Below, piece by piece: positions 8,021-18,868 of a stretch of DNA of 64,000 bases. The notes beneath the pieces are model-generated. The model was not told the origin of the DNA. It searched no databases and saw only the letters and a list, made by a program, of their open reading frames with translations. Both the position numbers and the translations under genes were made by a program. This stretch comes from Erythrobacter sp. GTDB taxonomy: Bacteria; Pseudomonadota; Alphaproteobacteria; Sphingomonadales; Sphingomonadaceae. Position 1 is the stretch's first letter. Every line of letters begins with the position of its first letter. The DNA is taken from positions 558,001 to 622,000 of the forward strand of contig CP073261.1 in the NCBI GenBank assembly GCA_019739335.1, read 5' to 3'.

Positions 8021-8581
8021 CTATTCCGCTTCGCCCGAACTTGGCTCTTCAGTATAGCATTCGCCGATCCGCTCGTTTTCGGTGAGCGTTTCAACTTCTT
8101 GCGTACCGCCGCGCACGGCGGGGCCGCTCTGGACTACCCTGGTTTCCAGCTGCGAGCCGGTGGCGCTGCCCGTGCCGATCATGGTGATCTGCGATGTGGT
8201 CCCTTGCGGATTCTCGCAGGTGAGGTCTGTGCCCATCCGGTTCCCCTCGACATCGAAGCGGGTGATTGCGCAGCCGCCCGCCGCCATCGCTTCCACCAGC
8301 GGGGCAAAACCGCGCGCGGCATCTTCAGGGGCGAGGCATGACTCGCTGATGCTGGGCGTTCCGGTGACCATGTTGGCCTCAGCCCAGGCAGTGTCGGCTG
8401 CGGCGGGTTCGGACATTTCAAAGCGCACCAGCGTGGTGGTGATGCGATAGAGACCGGGATCGGGCCTCGGCAGGCTCTGCGCGCGGGCGAGCACTTCTTC
8501 CGGTGAGAGTGGCTCGGCTTCGTTGCAGGCTGCAAGCGGTGCGAGCGCGAGAGCGGCGAAGGTGAAGTGGGAGGCCTTCAT
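8021..8581 (-). CDS. DUF3617 lipoprotein, copy 1 of the tandem array
   Basis: A 186-residue envelope protein with a lipoprotein signal peptide (MKASHFTFAALALAPLAACN, lipobox LAAC). The mature part follows the DUF3617 plan: DPGLYRITTTLVRFE, then ISESCLAPEDA, GGCAITRFDVEGN, a two-strand segment with DLTCENP, and a C-terminal GECY. Four conserved Cys probably form two disulfides. The ATG at 8581 overlaps the stop of copy 2 (ATGA), so the two are translationally coupled. No biochemical role is established for the family. Confidence 0.8.
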   Translation of the reverse strand: MKASHFTFAALALAPLAACNEAEPLSPEEVLARAQSLPRPDPGLYRITTTLVRFEMSEPAAADTAWAEANMVTGTPSISESCLAPEDAARGFAPLVEAMAAGGCAITRFDVEGNRMGTDLTCENPQGTTSQITMIGTGSATGSQLETRVVQSGPAVRGGTQEVETLTENERIGECYTEEPSSGEAE

Positions 8582-9129
8582 TCGCAATCGCCAACTCTTT
8601 CAACCGTCATGCGCATATCCATCGTCATTTTTCCCATTTCGGGGGCGCGCATGGTCATCGCCATTTGCATCTCCATACCCTGGTCGCTGGCAGACCCCGT
8701 CAACACGATCTCGTTGCGGCTGCCACCCGGCTCGACACACTGCACAGCGATCCGAAAATTTTCGTCGTCGCCAGTGGGACCGTCCGATGTGCACTCTCCC
8801 TCGCTGCGAAGCTCGGCAAGCCAGTCAACCCGCTCTACATCACCAGCAAGGCAGATGTAGCTGATATCGGGTGCCTGCGTGGTTTCATCCATCGGTGGAA
8901 CCTCCTTGCCGACTTCCAGACCCGCCAATCCGAAATTTTCGACAATCGCGGTGAGCCGATAGCGACCGGGCACCGGCGTGGCTTCGATGAAATCGGGCCA
9001 GGGAAAGCTCTCATCAGTCACGCGGGGATCGATCTGGACGGCTGGTCCGGGATCCTGCCCGCTCAGCGGCAACACTGGCAGCACCAGCGCCACGCCAAGC
9101 GGCACCGCCAACAAACCCGCGCGCTTCAC
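8578..9129 (-). CDS. DUF3617 protein, copy 2 of the tandem array
   Basis: A 183-residue secreted protein from a GTG start (MKRAGLLAVPLGVALVLPVL signal sequence). No lipobox Cys is evident, unlike its neighbours, so it may be periplasmic or anchored by an uncleaved segment. DUF3617 landmarks: VPGRYRLTAIVENFGLAG, SYICLAGD, SEGECTSD, AVQCVEPGG and a final VGDCE. It ends in a run of Met-rich residues (MEMQMAMTMRAPEMGKMTMD), unusual among the five copies. It overlaps copy 1 by 4 bp and follows copy 3 after 16 bp. Confidence 0.75.
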   Translation of the reverse strand: MKRAGLLAVPLGVALVLPVLPLSGQDPGPAVQIDPRVTDESFPWPDFIEATPVPGRYRLTAIVENFGLAGLEVGKEVPPMDETTQAPDISYICLAGDVERVDWLAELRSEGECTSDGPTGDDENFRIAVQCVEPGGSRNEIVLTGSASDQGMEMQMAMTMRAPEMGKMTMDMRMTVERVGDCE

Positions 9130-9145
9130 CGCGCGGCTCCGTTTA

Positions 9146-9703
9146 TCAGGAAGCGGTCGCGCAGTCGCCGATGCGGTCGGACACCACGTTCATACGCACC
9201 GTGCCTTCGCCCGCTGCGGTGGGCAGGGTGTAGGTCATGGTCAGGTTCGCGCCCTGCTCCGCCGTGCGGCCTTCCATTTCGACGCGGCCATTCAACCCTT
9301 CCTCGGCGGTGCAGGCCATCGCCCCGGACATTTCGTTGCCGTTCGCCGTAAATCGCGAGAGCGTACATTCCGCCTCCACCATTTCGGACAGCCACGCCTC
9401 GCGCGTGACATCCTCGCCGATGCAATACAGATGGGGCTGCGCCGCGCCAGCTTCGAATTCGGCGCGGGCTTCCGCAATCGTTGCATCTTGCAGCCCGGGC
9501 GCGTCGAATTCGATCAGCGAGACCTGCGTCGAGTATTCGCCAGGCTGTGGCATGGCCCCGTTGTCATCGATCACCGCTGCCACTTCGTCCGCCGACAGCG
9601 CCTCGTCGGTCAGTGCCTCGTCAGCCTCATCGGAGCAAGCAGACAGCGCGAGAACGGCAAGCAGCGGCAGGACCAACAGAGGGCGCAGGGTGGCTGGGCG
9701 CAT
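9146..9703 (-). CDS. DUF3617 lipoprotein, copy 3 of the tandem array
   Basis: A 185-residue lipoprotein (MRPATLRPLLVLPLLAVLAL, then SACS lipobox). The mature N-terminus is very acidic (DEADEALTDEALSADEVAAV). DUF3617 landmarks: MPQPGEYSTQVSLIEFDAPG, LYCIGEDVTREAW, EAECTLSRFTANG, GAMACTAEE and DRIGDC. The ATG at 9703 is preceded by GAGG; a Met seven codons upstream (9724) is a weaker choice. Confidence 0.8.
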   Translation of the reverse strand: MRPATLRPLLVLPLLAVLALSACSDEADEALTDEALSADEVAAVIDDNGAMPQPGEYSTQVSLIEFDAPGLQDATIAEARAEFEAGAAQPHLYCIGEDVTREAWLSEMVEAECTLSRFTANGNEMSGAMACTAEEGLNGRVEMEGRTAEQGANLTMTYTLPTAAGEGTVRMNVVSDRIGDCATAS

Positions 9704-9877
9704 AGGACTATCCTCGTTCAACATGGGTGACGGTACAGCCACCGGATCGAGGGTAATCCTATACTCGCCGGAATGGCCTGCCAATCGGAGGCAGCCCACT
9801 ACAGCAGGGTTTCGCGGCCGCGTCCCAATGTGGAGCAGGCCGCCGCAAAACCTCTAATCCGCCAAAGAACCGGTCCG

Positions 9878-10438
9878 TCACCCGGCCCCGGTCGTCGCCG
9901 AACACTCACCAACGCGCTCGGTCTGGTTGCGCAGCACCATCCGCATCGTCTGCCCCTCGGTGGCATTGGTCATATTCATCGTCACCGTCATGTCCTGGCT
10001 GGTTTCTGCGATAGTCCCGCCGAATTCGATAGTGCCGGTGCTGCCCGCGCCGTCATCGCAATTCATCGTCGCATCGAGCGTGTCGCCGTCAACGGAGAAA
10101 TTGGTGAAGGTACATTCATCCGAATTTTCCTGCATCGCGCCGAGGAATTCCTCGAATCCGGCATCGGCCTGCTCCTCTGTGATGCAGATGGTTTGCGTCT
10201 GCGCCGCGCCCATTTCCATAAAGCCGCGCATCATCGCCTGCTCTTCCTCGCTGGCGCCGGAGATTTCGAAGTCGATAAGTTCGCCGGTGGTCGTGTATTC
10301 GCCCGGCTGCGGCTTGGCGATGTCTGCCATTGCAGCGGCGACCTGATCGGGATCGCCTGGGTCCTCGACAGTGCCGGAATCACCGCAGGCGGTCAGGGCA
10401 AAGATCGAAGCGGCGGCGATTAGTGTCGAGATACGCAA
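9878..10438 (-). CDS. DUF3617 lipoprotein, copy 4 of the tandem array
   Basis: A 186-residue lipoprotein from a TTG start behind AGAGGGGG (signal MRISTLIAAASIFALTACG, lipobox LTAC). It follows the family consensus most closely: PQPGEYTTTGELIDFEISGA, QTICITEEQADAGF, SDECTFTNFSVDGD, ATMNCDDGAG and RVGECS. Acidic mature protein. A gap of 174 bp separates it from copy 3, so it may have its own promoter. Confidence 0.82.
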   Translation of the reverse strand: MRISTLIAAASIFALTACGDSGTVEDPGDPDQVAAAMADIAKPQPGEYTTTGELIDFEISGASEEEQAMMRGFMEMGAAQTQTICITEEQADAGFEEFLGAMQENSDECTFTNFSVDGDTLDATMNCDDGAGSTGTIEFGGTIAETSQDMTVTMNMTNATEGQTMRMVLRNQTERVGECSATTGAG

Positions 10439-10523
10439 GGCAGGTTCCCCCTCTGGTCGGATTCGGCGGGATGGTGAACTATCCGGGCACGGGGAACAAG
10501 TGCGGTGTTCTTCAGCTCTGTAA

Positions 10524-11027
10524 TCAGCAATCGCCGGTGCGACGCCCTTCCTGCACCGCGATGGCCTTTAGCGTATGCGGAGCGGGGTCGCCTTCCACGG
10601 CGAGGCTGCCCTCCATGACGATGACATCTCGCGTCGAAGTTTCGTCGAAGGTGGAATTTCCTCGCATTAGGGGAGTGTATTCCACGTCCGCAGTCGAAAG
10701 AGTGCACGACCCTTCGAGGGAAGCGTTGGTCGATGTATTGCTATAGATTTCAAGTTCGCACATGCCCTTGGTCCGTTCGCGGACGTCCTCTGCCTGCCAC
10801 GCGCGATCCGTATAAGTCGGCTCCCCGCAAATCGAGACAGTGCCCTCCATCTCGCGGAAGCTGGCAGGCAATTGATCGGGCGCAAAGGCCACGCCATCGA
10901 TCGTCACGCTGTCGAGCGTGCGCACCAATTCCCACCGGCCGTACTGCGGCCTGTTATCGGGATTGTCCCCGGCGCAAGCTCCCAGCGGCCCGAGGAACAA
11001 CAAGACGGTAACTACATCACGCGACAT
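10524..11027 (-). CDS. Divergent DUF3617-like lipoprotein, copy 5 of the tandem array
   Basis: A 167-residue lipoprotein (MSRDVVTVLLFLGPLGACAG, lipobox LGAC). The pattern is the family's but more diverged: YGRWELVRTLDSVTIDG in place of PGxY, VSICGEPTYTDRAW, GMCELEIYS, EGSCTLST and a final RTGDC. The four spaced Cys are retained. The ATG at 11027 follows AGAGGG. First gene of the array; it faces uvrB divergently over an 83-bp gap. Confidence 0.65.
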   Translation of the reverse strand: MSRDVVTVLLFLGPLGACAGDNPDNRPQYGRWELVRTLDSVTIDGVAFAPDQLPASFREMEGTVSICGEPTYTDRAWQAEDVRERTKGMCELEIYSNTSTNASLEGSCTLSTADVEYTPLMRGNSTFDETSTRDVIVMEGSLAVEGDPAPHTLKAIAVQEGRRTGDC

Positions 11028-11110
11028 GATTTTTCCCTCTGATCCGGCGAATGTTGCATCAGGTCGGTAAAGATTTGCCGAAAGCTGTATCCCGCCCCAT
11101 ATCCCCGCGA

Positions 11111-13300
<2,190 letters not shown>

Positions 13301-13368
13301 GCCGGGGCAGGACCGGGAATGAGACAGTCGAACTTGCTCCCGAAGCTGACTCGGGGCAAGCGCCTCGG

Positions 13369-13953
13369 GTGACCAGGAAATTCGCATCAGGCGCGATTGC
13401 CGCCACGGCCTTGCTCGCGGCTTGCGGGGAGCAGGCCCCTCCGGCGCCCGAACCGCAAACCATCGTGCTGGAAGACACCGGTCCGAATCTCCCGCAAGCC
13501 GAACTTTCGCCCGATACCTCGCGCGCAGGGTGGCAGGTGGCGGAGGATGGGCAGGCGATCCATTTTGCGGAGGCCGGGGAAGCGCCGTGGCTCACGCTGG
13601 CTTGCGAGCTCGACGAAACGCCCATCGGCTTCACCATCATCCGTCATGCCGAAGCGTTTCCGGGGGAGTCGGCGCTATTCCCGTTTGTCGGCAACGGCAT
13701 GATCAGCCGCTTCCTCGCCGATGCGACACTGCATCGCACGACGGAGGGCAACGAGTGGCGCTGGGAAGCCCATGTACCCGCCGCCGACCCGCAGCTCGAT
13801 ATCTTCGAGGGCACGCGCGACCTTACGGCAACCTTGCCGGGGCGCGGGATGCTGGAGATTGCGGGGAGCCGGATACCGGGCGAATTCGTCGCCTGGTGCC
13901 GCGCGGGCGGGCGCGTGCCGACTACAGAACCTACCGCCAGCGTCGAACCCTAG
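13369..13953 (+). CDS. Conserved lipoprotein of unknown function
   Basis: A 194-residue protein from a GTG start with lipoprotein signal MTRKFASGAIAATALLAACG (lipobox LAAC) and a Pro/Glu-rich stretch before a compact domain. Internal hallmarks are PWLTLACELDETPIGFTIIR, then GRGMLEIAGSR and a final FVAWCRAGG with two Cys that could pair. Not assigned to a family with confidence. It converges on dsbD, overlapping it by 4 bp at the 3' ends. Confidence 0.65.
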   Translation: MTRKFASGAIAATALLAACGEQAPPAPEPQTIVLEDTGPNLPQAELSPDTSRAGWQVAEDGQAIHFAEAGEAPWLTLACELDETPIGFTIIRHAEAFPGESALFPFVGNGMISRFLADATLHRTTEGNEWRWEAHVPAADPQLDIFEGTRDLTATLPGRGMLEIAGSRIPGEFVAWCRAGGRVPTTEPTASVEP

Positions 13954-15980
13954 CCTCCCGCCTTCTCGACAAGCATGTCGGGGGTCAGCACCTGCGGCAA
14001 TTGCTCGCCCTCGCCTCTTCCCGCCGGGTACCACACGTAGAGCGGCACCCCCGCCGCGCCCCAATGTTCAAGATAGCGCGAAATCGCCGGATCGGCGCGG
14101 GTCCAGTCGCCGCGCATCGCCACCACGCCAGTATTTTCAAACGCCGCGCGCGTCGCCTCGCGCTCGATTGCCACGCTTTCGTTGACCTTGCAGGTAACGC
14201 ACCAGTCGGCGGTGAACCAGACGAACACCGGCGAGCCTGAGGCCCGCGCCTCGGTGAGTGCGGCTTCAGAGTAGGGCACGGGATCGAGCAGGCTATCGGC
14301 GGCAGAGATGGATGGCTCCTCCGCCCGGAAAGGAAGCGAAGCCGCAAAATAGAGCGCCACGGCAATGCCTATGCCGCCGACCAACCTGTTCCCCCGCCGG
14401 AACGCTACCAGCGCAACAATTGCCAGAAGCGCCAATGCCAGAGCAGCGAAAGCGAAGTGCATCCCGCCCAGCCGCCACGCCAGCCACAGCAGCGCCAGCG
14501 CAGTCAGCCCCATCGGCACCGCCATCCAGCGCGGGAAAGTCTCCATCCACGCCCCCGGCTTCGGCAGACGAGAACGCAAGGCAGGCACATAACCCAGAAG
14601 GAGAAACGGCAGCGCCAGTCCCAGCCCCAGCACCGCGAACAGCAGCAGCGCTTGCGGCGCGGGAAGCAGCAGCGCGGCACCCAGAGCGGCGGCCATGAAC
14701 GGCCCGGTGCAGGGCGTCGCCACCACTGCCGCCAGCAGTCCGGTGGCAAAGGCGCTGCCGCGCCCGCCGGTGCGGATCGGGAGCGAGGGCAATTCGAACA
14801 GCCCCGCCAGATTGGCGGTAATCAGGACGGCCAGCACCAGCAGCGCGGCGACCACCAAGGGTTGCTGCAACTGGAAGGCCCAACCCACCTGCTCGCCCGC
14901 CGCGCGCAGCGCCAGCATCGCCGCGCCCAGTGCCACACAGGCGAGCACGACCCCGACGGTATAGGCGAGCCCCTCACGCCGGGCCTGCGCCTCGCTTTCG
15001 CCCGCGCGCGCCAGGGTCAGCGCTTTCAGGCTAAGGATCGGGAAGACGCAGGGCATCAGGTTGAGCAACAATCCGCCCAGCAGCGCTCCGCCCAGCAGCA
15101 GCCCCAGCGGTGTTTCGACAGCGGCGGTAGGCACCAGCCGCGTGCCGCCACTCGGCACATCCCCCGGTGCGACGGTGAAGCGCACCCCCTCGCCTTCTGC
15201 GCCAAACGCGAGGATGCCCGATATCTCGCCCGGCCTGCCACCCAGGCCGCCGAGCGGAATCTCCGCCACCAGCAGGTCGCCATCACGATAGAAGACCTGC
15301 GCCGCGCCGTAATCGACCACTTCGGTCTGCGCGATGAAGACATGCGGATCGGCAAGGTCCAGCGCGGCGGGCAAGGGAATCGCCAGCCGTAAGCTGTCCT
15401 GCGTGAAGGCAAAACTTCCCGCCCGGTCGATCAGCGGCGGGATCGCAGCGCGTGCGCTGTCGAAATCGGCGCGCATGGCATCGCTCGCCTGCGGGAAGCG
15501 CAGCGTCAGCGTGGCACCTTCAGGCACGCACAGTTCGTCCGAACAGGCGAGCCAGCGCGCGTCGAGAGTGATCGGCGCGAGGTTGGCCACCGCCGCGCCT
15601 TGGGGCACGTCGATCGGCACCAGCACCGTGTAATCGCGTTCATAGGCGTGGTTGACGATGTCGAACAGGATCAGCCGTTCGGGCACCGGGTAGAGCGGTT
15701 CACCCGCTTCCCAGCCCGCAGGCAGGTTCCAGTCCAGTTCCATCCCCAACCCCGCTTCGCCGGGATTGGACCAGTATCCGTGCCACCCCTCCTGCGGGCG
15801 GAAGCGCAGCGCCACTGTCAGCGTCTCGCCCGCCACCGGAGCGGTTTCCGCGACCAGATCGGCAGCAATGTAATTGCGCTGTTGCGCCTGTGCCGGAAAC
15901 GCCCACAGGCTCGCCAGCACGGCGAGCATTGCGATAAGATACCGTCGCCAACATGGGCGGAAGGATAGGCTTGCCTGCAT
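13950..15980 (-). CDS. Thiol:disulfide interchange protein DsbD family
   Basis: A 676-residue inner-membrane reductase that carries electrons from cytoplasmic thioredoxin to periplasmic partners. Signal peptide ends at AFPAQAQQ; residues about 25-270 form the periplasmic N-terminal domain with Cys pair CSDELC. The membrane core has eight or so segments with the electron-relay cysteines in LMPCVFPILSLKAL and VATPCTGPFM. The C-terminal thioredoxin domain has WFTADWCVTCKVNE. The start is taken at 15980 (MQASLSFRPCWRR) because the longer frame runs into the divergent gene. ScsB-type architecture is an alternative name. Confidence 0.88.
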   Translation of the reverse strand: MQASLSFRPCWRRYLIAMLAVLASLWAFPAQAQQRNYIAADLVAETAPVAGETLTVALRFRPQEGWHGYWSNPGEAGLGMELDWNLPAGWEAGEPLYPVPERLILFDIVNHAYERDYTVLVPIDVPQGAAVANLAPITLDARWLACSDELCVPEGATLTLRFPQASDAMRADFDSARAAIPPLIDRAGSFAFTQDSLRLAIPLPAALDLADPHVFIAQTEVVDYGAAQVFYRDGDLLVAEIPLGGLGGRPGEISGILAFGAEGEGVRFTVAPGDVPSGGTRLVPTAAVETPLGLLLGGALLGGLLLNLMPCVFPILSLKALTLARAGESEAQARREGLAYTVGVVLACVALGAAMLALRAAGEQVGWAFQLQQPLVVAALLVLAVLITANLAGLFELPSLPIRTGGRGSAFATGLLAAVVATPCTGPFMAAALGAALLLPAPQALLLFAVLGLGLALPFLLLGYVPALRSRLPKPGAWMETFPRWMAVPMGLTALALLWLAWRLGGMHFAFAALALALLAIVALVAFRRGNRLVGGIGIAVALYFAASLPFRAEEPSISAADSLLDPVPYSEAALTEARASGSPVFVWFTADWCVTCKVNESVAIEREATRAAFENTGVVAMRGDWTRADPAISRYLEHWGAAGVPLYVWYPAGRGEGEQLPQVLTPDMLVEKAGG

Positions 15981-16008
15981 GGTGTGAAGCGATCTAGGAG
16001 CGAGCGCG

Positions 16009-17223
16009 ATGGCGGACAAGCGCGAACTCCTGATCCTTGGCGGCGGACTCGTCGGCATGACGCTGGCACTGGCAGCGGCGCGCAAGGGCATTTCCTCTCA
16101 CGTGGTCGACCGCGCGGACCCGGCGGAACTGACGGCGGAAGGCTTTGACGGCCGCGCTTCGGCGATCTCCACCGCCAGCTGGAACCTGTTCCGCAACATC
16201 GGCCTCGCCGATACGCTCCAACCGCATGGCTGCCCGATTGAAAGCATCGCCGTCACCGACGCGATGAAGCCGGGCCGGATTGATTTCCAGCCCGAGCCGC
16301 ATGAAGGCACGCTGGGCCGGATGTTCGCCAACCGCACCTTACGCCTCGCGCTTTTCGATGCGGCGAAGGACGAGCCGCTGATCGCCTGGCACGCCAATGC
16401 GCAGGTGGTTGATCGCCAGCGCGGCGAGCACGGGGTTTCGGCAACGCTGGCCGATGGCACCGTGCTCGAAGCCAGCCTGCTGGTCGGCGCCGAAGGGCGC
16501 GGCTCGCCTACGCGCGACGATGCAGGTTTCACGATGGCGCAGTGGGATTACCGCCACCGCGCGATCATCGCCGGGCTGAACCATGAAAAGCCGCACAACG
16601 GCGTGGCGTGGGAAATCTTCTTCGCCGATGGTCCTTTCGCCCTCCTGCCACTGTTGGACGACGAACAAGGCCGCCACCGTTCTGCGCTGGTCTGGACTGT
16701 GGACGAGAAGGATGCCGCCGGCGTGCTGGCGCTCGGCCCCCGCGCGTTCCAGCATGAAGTCGAAAAGCGGATGCAGGGCATTTTCGGGGCAATCGAAATG
16801 ACCGGCGGGCGCTCCTCCTATCCACTCGGCTTCCAGCACACCGCCAAGATCGTCGAGCACCGGCTGGCGCTGGTGGGCGATGCCGCGCACGGGATGCACC
16901 CGATAGCGGGCCAGGGACTGAACCTTGGCCTGCGCGATGTCGGTGCGCTGGTGGAAGTGCTGGCGGAAGGCGCGCGGCTCGGCCTCGATCCCGGCGACGC
17001 TCAGATGCTGGCGCGCTACGAGAAATGGCGCGCGCTTGATACGCTGATGGTGATGGGCGCGACCGATACGCTAACCCGGCTGTTCGGAATTCCCGGCAAG
17101 GCGGCCAGCGCGGTGCGGCGGCTGGGCATGGCGGGCGTACAGCGGCTGCCGGTGATGAAGCGCTGGTTCATGGACGAAGCACGCGGCATGAGCGGGCAGT
17201 TACCCGAATTGCTTAGGGGCTAA
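16009..17223 (+). CDS. FAD-dependent UbiH/COQ6-family ubiquinone hydroxylase
   Basis: A 404-residue flavoprotein monooxygenase of ubiquinone biosynthesis. FAD site GGGLVGMTLALAAARKG at the N-terminus, and GDAAHGMHPIAGQGLNLGLR near residue 290, the UbiH/VisC signature. DGRASAIS at about 47 matches the arginine-bearing motif of the family. Which ring position it hydroxylates cannot be told from sequence. Divergent from dsbD across 28 bp, so the two promoters must overlap. Confidence 0.9.
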   Translation: MADKRELLILGGGLVGMTLALAAARKGISSHVVDRADPAELTAEGFDGRASAISTASWNLFRNIGLADTLQPHGCPIESIAVTDAMKPGRIDFQPEPHEGTLGRMFANRTLRLALFDAAKDEPLIAWHANAQVVDRQRGEHGVSATLADGTVLEASLLVGAEGRGSPTRDDAGFTMAQWDYRHRAIIAGLNHEKPHNGVAWEIFFADGPFALLPLLDDEQGRHRSALVWTVDEKDAAGVLALGPRAFQHEVEKRMQGIFGAIEMTGGRSSYPLGFQHTAKIVEHRLALVGDAAHGMHPIAGQGLNLGLRDVGALVEVLAEGARLGLDPGDAQMLARYEKWRALDTLMVMGATDTLTRLFGIPGKAASAVRRLGMAGVQRLPVMKRWFMDEARGMSGQLPELLRG

Positions 17224-17231
17224 GCCAAAAC

Positions 17232-18170
17232 TTACTCTCGCGAATTGCCCGCCGGGCTGCGCTGTTCCACGGGCGCGCCGGTGCCGTCACGCAGTTCGCG
17301 AGAATCGAGCACTGCGGCGGTTTCCAGCGTTTCGAGCGCGCGCTGCGCTGCGGCGAAGCGTTCGGCGTCTTCCATCCAGTCTTGTGCCACGGCGGCATTG
17401 GGGAGTTGGCGCACTTCGGACACCGCCGCTTCGATCCGTCCGCTTTCGAGGAATTGCCTTGCGCGAGCGAGCCGCCTGTCAGCCACCGGCGAGGCGGTAT
17501 CCTCCCGCCGGACGATGAACAGTTCGGACAGTTCCCGGCCGATGCGGGTGAACACGCCTTCGCCTGCAGGCGCATCGTTCAGTTGCGGTTCCAGCCCTTC
17601 GAGTTGCGCAAGCAACTGGTCGAGCGTCACCGGATCCTGCGCCGCGTCGATGATCGTCTGCACGGCATTGGGGCGATCCTCGCCGAACCGCAGGCGTAAT
17701 TGGTCCGCCAGATAGCCAAGCGGCGATCCACGTTCGATGGCGCGGCGACTGGCAAAGGCGATCAGCAGTGCTTCGGCGCGCGCGGCGTTTCCGGCGGCCG
17801 CCTGCGATTGCAGGTCCAGCCGGGTCAGCCGCTGCTCCATCGCGGCAATCCGGCTGTCGAGCCCGCCTTGCTGCACCACCACTCGATCAACCTGCTCAGC
17901 CGTTTCGCGCGCTTCTACTGCCACTTCCGAGGCACTCGGCGTGGGTGCAGGAGTCAGCTCTTCTGCAAGCAAGGGAGGCTCACCAGTCGTCGACGCCTCT
18001 TCGGATTCAGTGCGGATTTCGAACAGGCCCGCCAGCGTATCGTTCCCGCTTAACATCCACATCGCCAGTGCGCCGAGCAGGAAGGCCGCGCCCACTGCGA
18101 TAAGTACCGGGCGCAGCGAGGACTTTGGCCGCTCCGCTTCCGCCGGTCGAAAATCGTATCCCTGATCCAT
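17232..18170 (-). CDS. Mitofilin (Mic60)-like inner-membrane protein
   Basis: A 312-residue protein with a short cytoplasmic N-terminus, one membrane segment (RPVLIAVGAAFLLGALAMWM), a periplasmic Pro/Glu-rich linker and a coiled coil (VDRVVVQQGGLDSRIAAMEQ, then RLTRLDLQSQAAAGN). An alpha-helical C-terminal region follows that contains RLARARQFLESGRIEAAVSE, the mitofilin signature area. It is the third gene after hemC-hemD, the position reported for alphaproteobacterial Mic60 homologues (COG4223), which bend inner membrane. The ATG at 18170 lies 27 bp past hemD. Confidence 0.8.
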   Translation of the reverse strand: MDQGYDFRPAEAERPKSSLRPVLIAVGAAFLLGALAMWMLSGNDTLAGLFEIRTESEEASTTGEPPLLAEELTPAPTPSASEVAVEARETAEQVDRVVVQQGGLDSRIAAMEQRLTRLDLQSQAAAGNAARAEALLIAFASRRAIERGSPLGYLADQLRLRFGEDRPNAVQTIIDAAQDPVTLDQLLAQLEGLEPQLNDAPAGEGVFTRIGRELSELFIVRREDTASPVADRRLARARQFLESGRIEAAVSEVRQLPNAAVAQDWMEDAERFAAAQRALETLETAAVLDSRELRDGTGAPVEQRSPAGNSRE

Positions 18171-18196
18171 AGGGTCCTTCTGACTGTCGATGGTAC

Positions 18197-18868
18197 CTAT
18201 TGGCACATGTCGCGCGCCAAGGCCAACAGTGCGCTGTCGTTGGGTTTGGGCGGGCATTGGCTGTCGCGCCAGCCCGGCCCCGCCGCTGCCGCGACACGCG
18301 AACCGATGCAGGCGAGCGCGATGGTCGCCTTGTCGAGGCCGCAGCGCTCGCATTCGTCGGCAAAGTGCCGCGCGGCGGCGGCGGAGTGGAGCAGGACCAG
18401 CGGGCTGCCCGCGCCCAGCTTTTCCGCATCGTCAGCGGAGATCGGCATTGCGCGGACGTCGTAGACGACTACGGTGGTCACGCTGATACGTTCGGCCAGA
18501 ACGAGGGGGACATGTTCAGTTCCCGCAAGCCGCAGGAAACGGGCCTTGTCGTCGATAGTATCGGACAGCGCCTGCAACCCGCCCGATCCGGCAAACGCGA
18601 CGGTGAACCCGGCAGCGCGGGCGACTTCGGCGGTGGTTTCCCCCACGGCATAGGCGGGCAGGTGGCGGTACGCGGCCAGCGTCGGCCCGCCGTGGCGCAC
18701 GGCATTGGCGCTGCCGAGCAGCAACGCGTCGAACTGCGCCGGATCGGGCGCCTCCCACGGCAATGGCGAGACTTCGAACAGCGGCATGGCGGTGATGGCG
18801 AGGCCCATTTCCTCCCCCAGTAGCAGCGTCGATTGCAGGCCGGGTTCGGGTCGGATGGCGACAATCAT
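18197..18868 (-). CDS. hemD: Uroporphyrinogen-III synthase
   Basis: A 223-residue protein that closes hydroxymethylbilane to uroporphyrinogen III. Sequence is weakly conserved in this family; recognisable parts are MIVAIRPEPG, DALLLGSANAVRHGG, PAYAVGETTAEVARAAGF and PLVLLHSAAAARHFAD. The start ATG overlaps the hemC stop (ATGA), a translational coupling that supports the call. Confidence 0.87.
   Translation of the reverse strand: MIVAIRPEPGLQSTLLLGEEMGLAITAMPLFEVSPLPWEAPDPAQFDALLLGSANAVRHGGPTLAAYRHLPAYAVGETTAEVARAAGFTVAFAGSGGLQALSDTIDDKARFLRLAGTEHVPLVLAERISVTTVVVYDVRAMPISADDAEKLGAGSPLVLLHSAAAARHFADECERCGLDKATIALACIGSRVAAAAGPGWRDSQCPPKPNDSALLALARDMCQ

Noticed and set aside
11028-11110. SOS (LexA) box upstream of uvrB
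   Set aside because: No GAAC-N7-GTTC or GTTC-N7-GTTC is present in the 83-bp gap.
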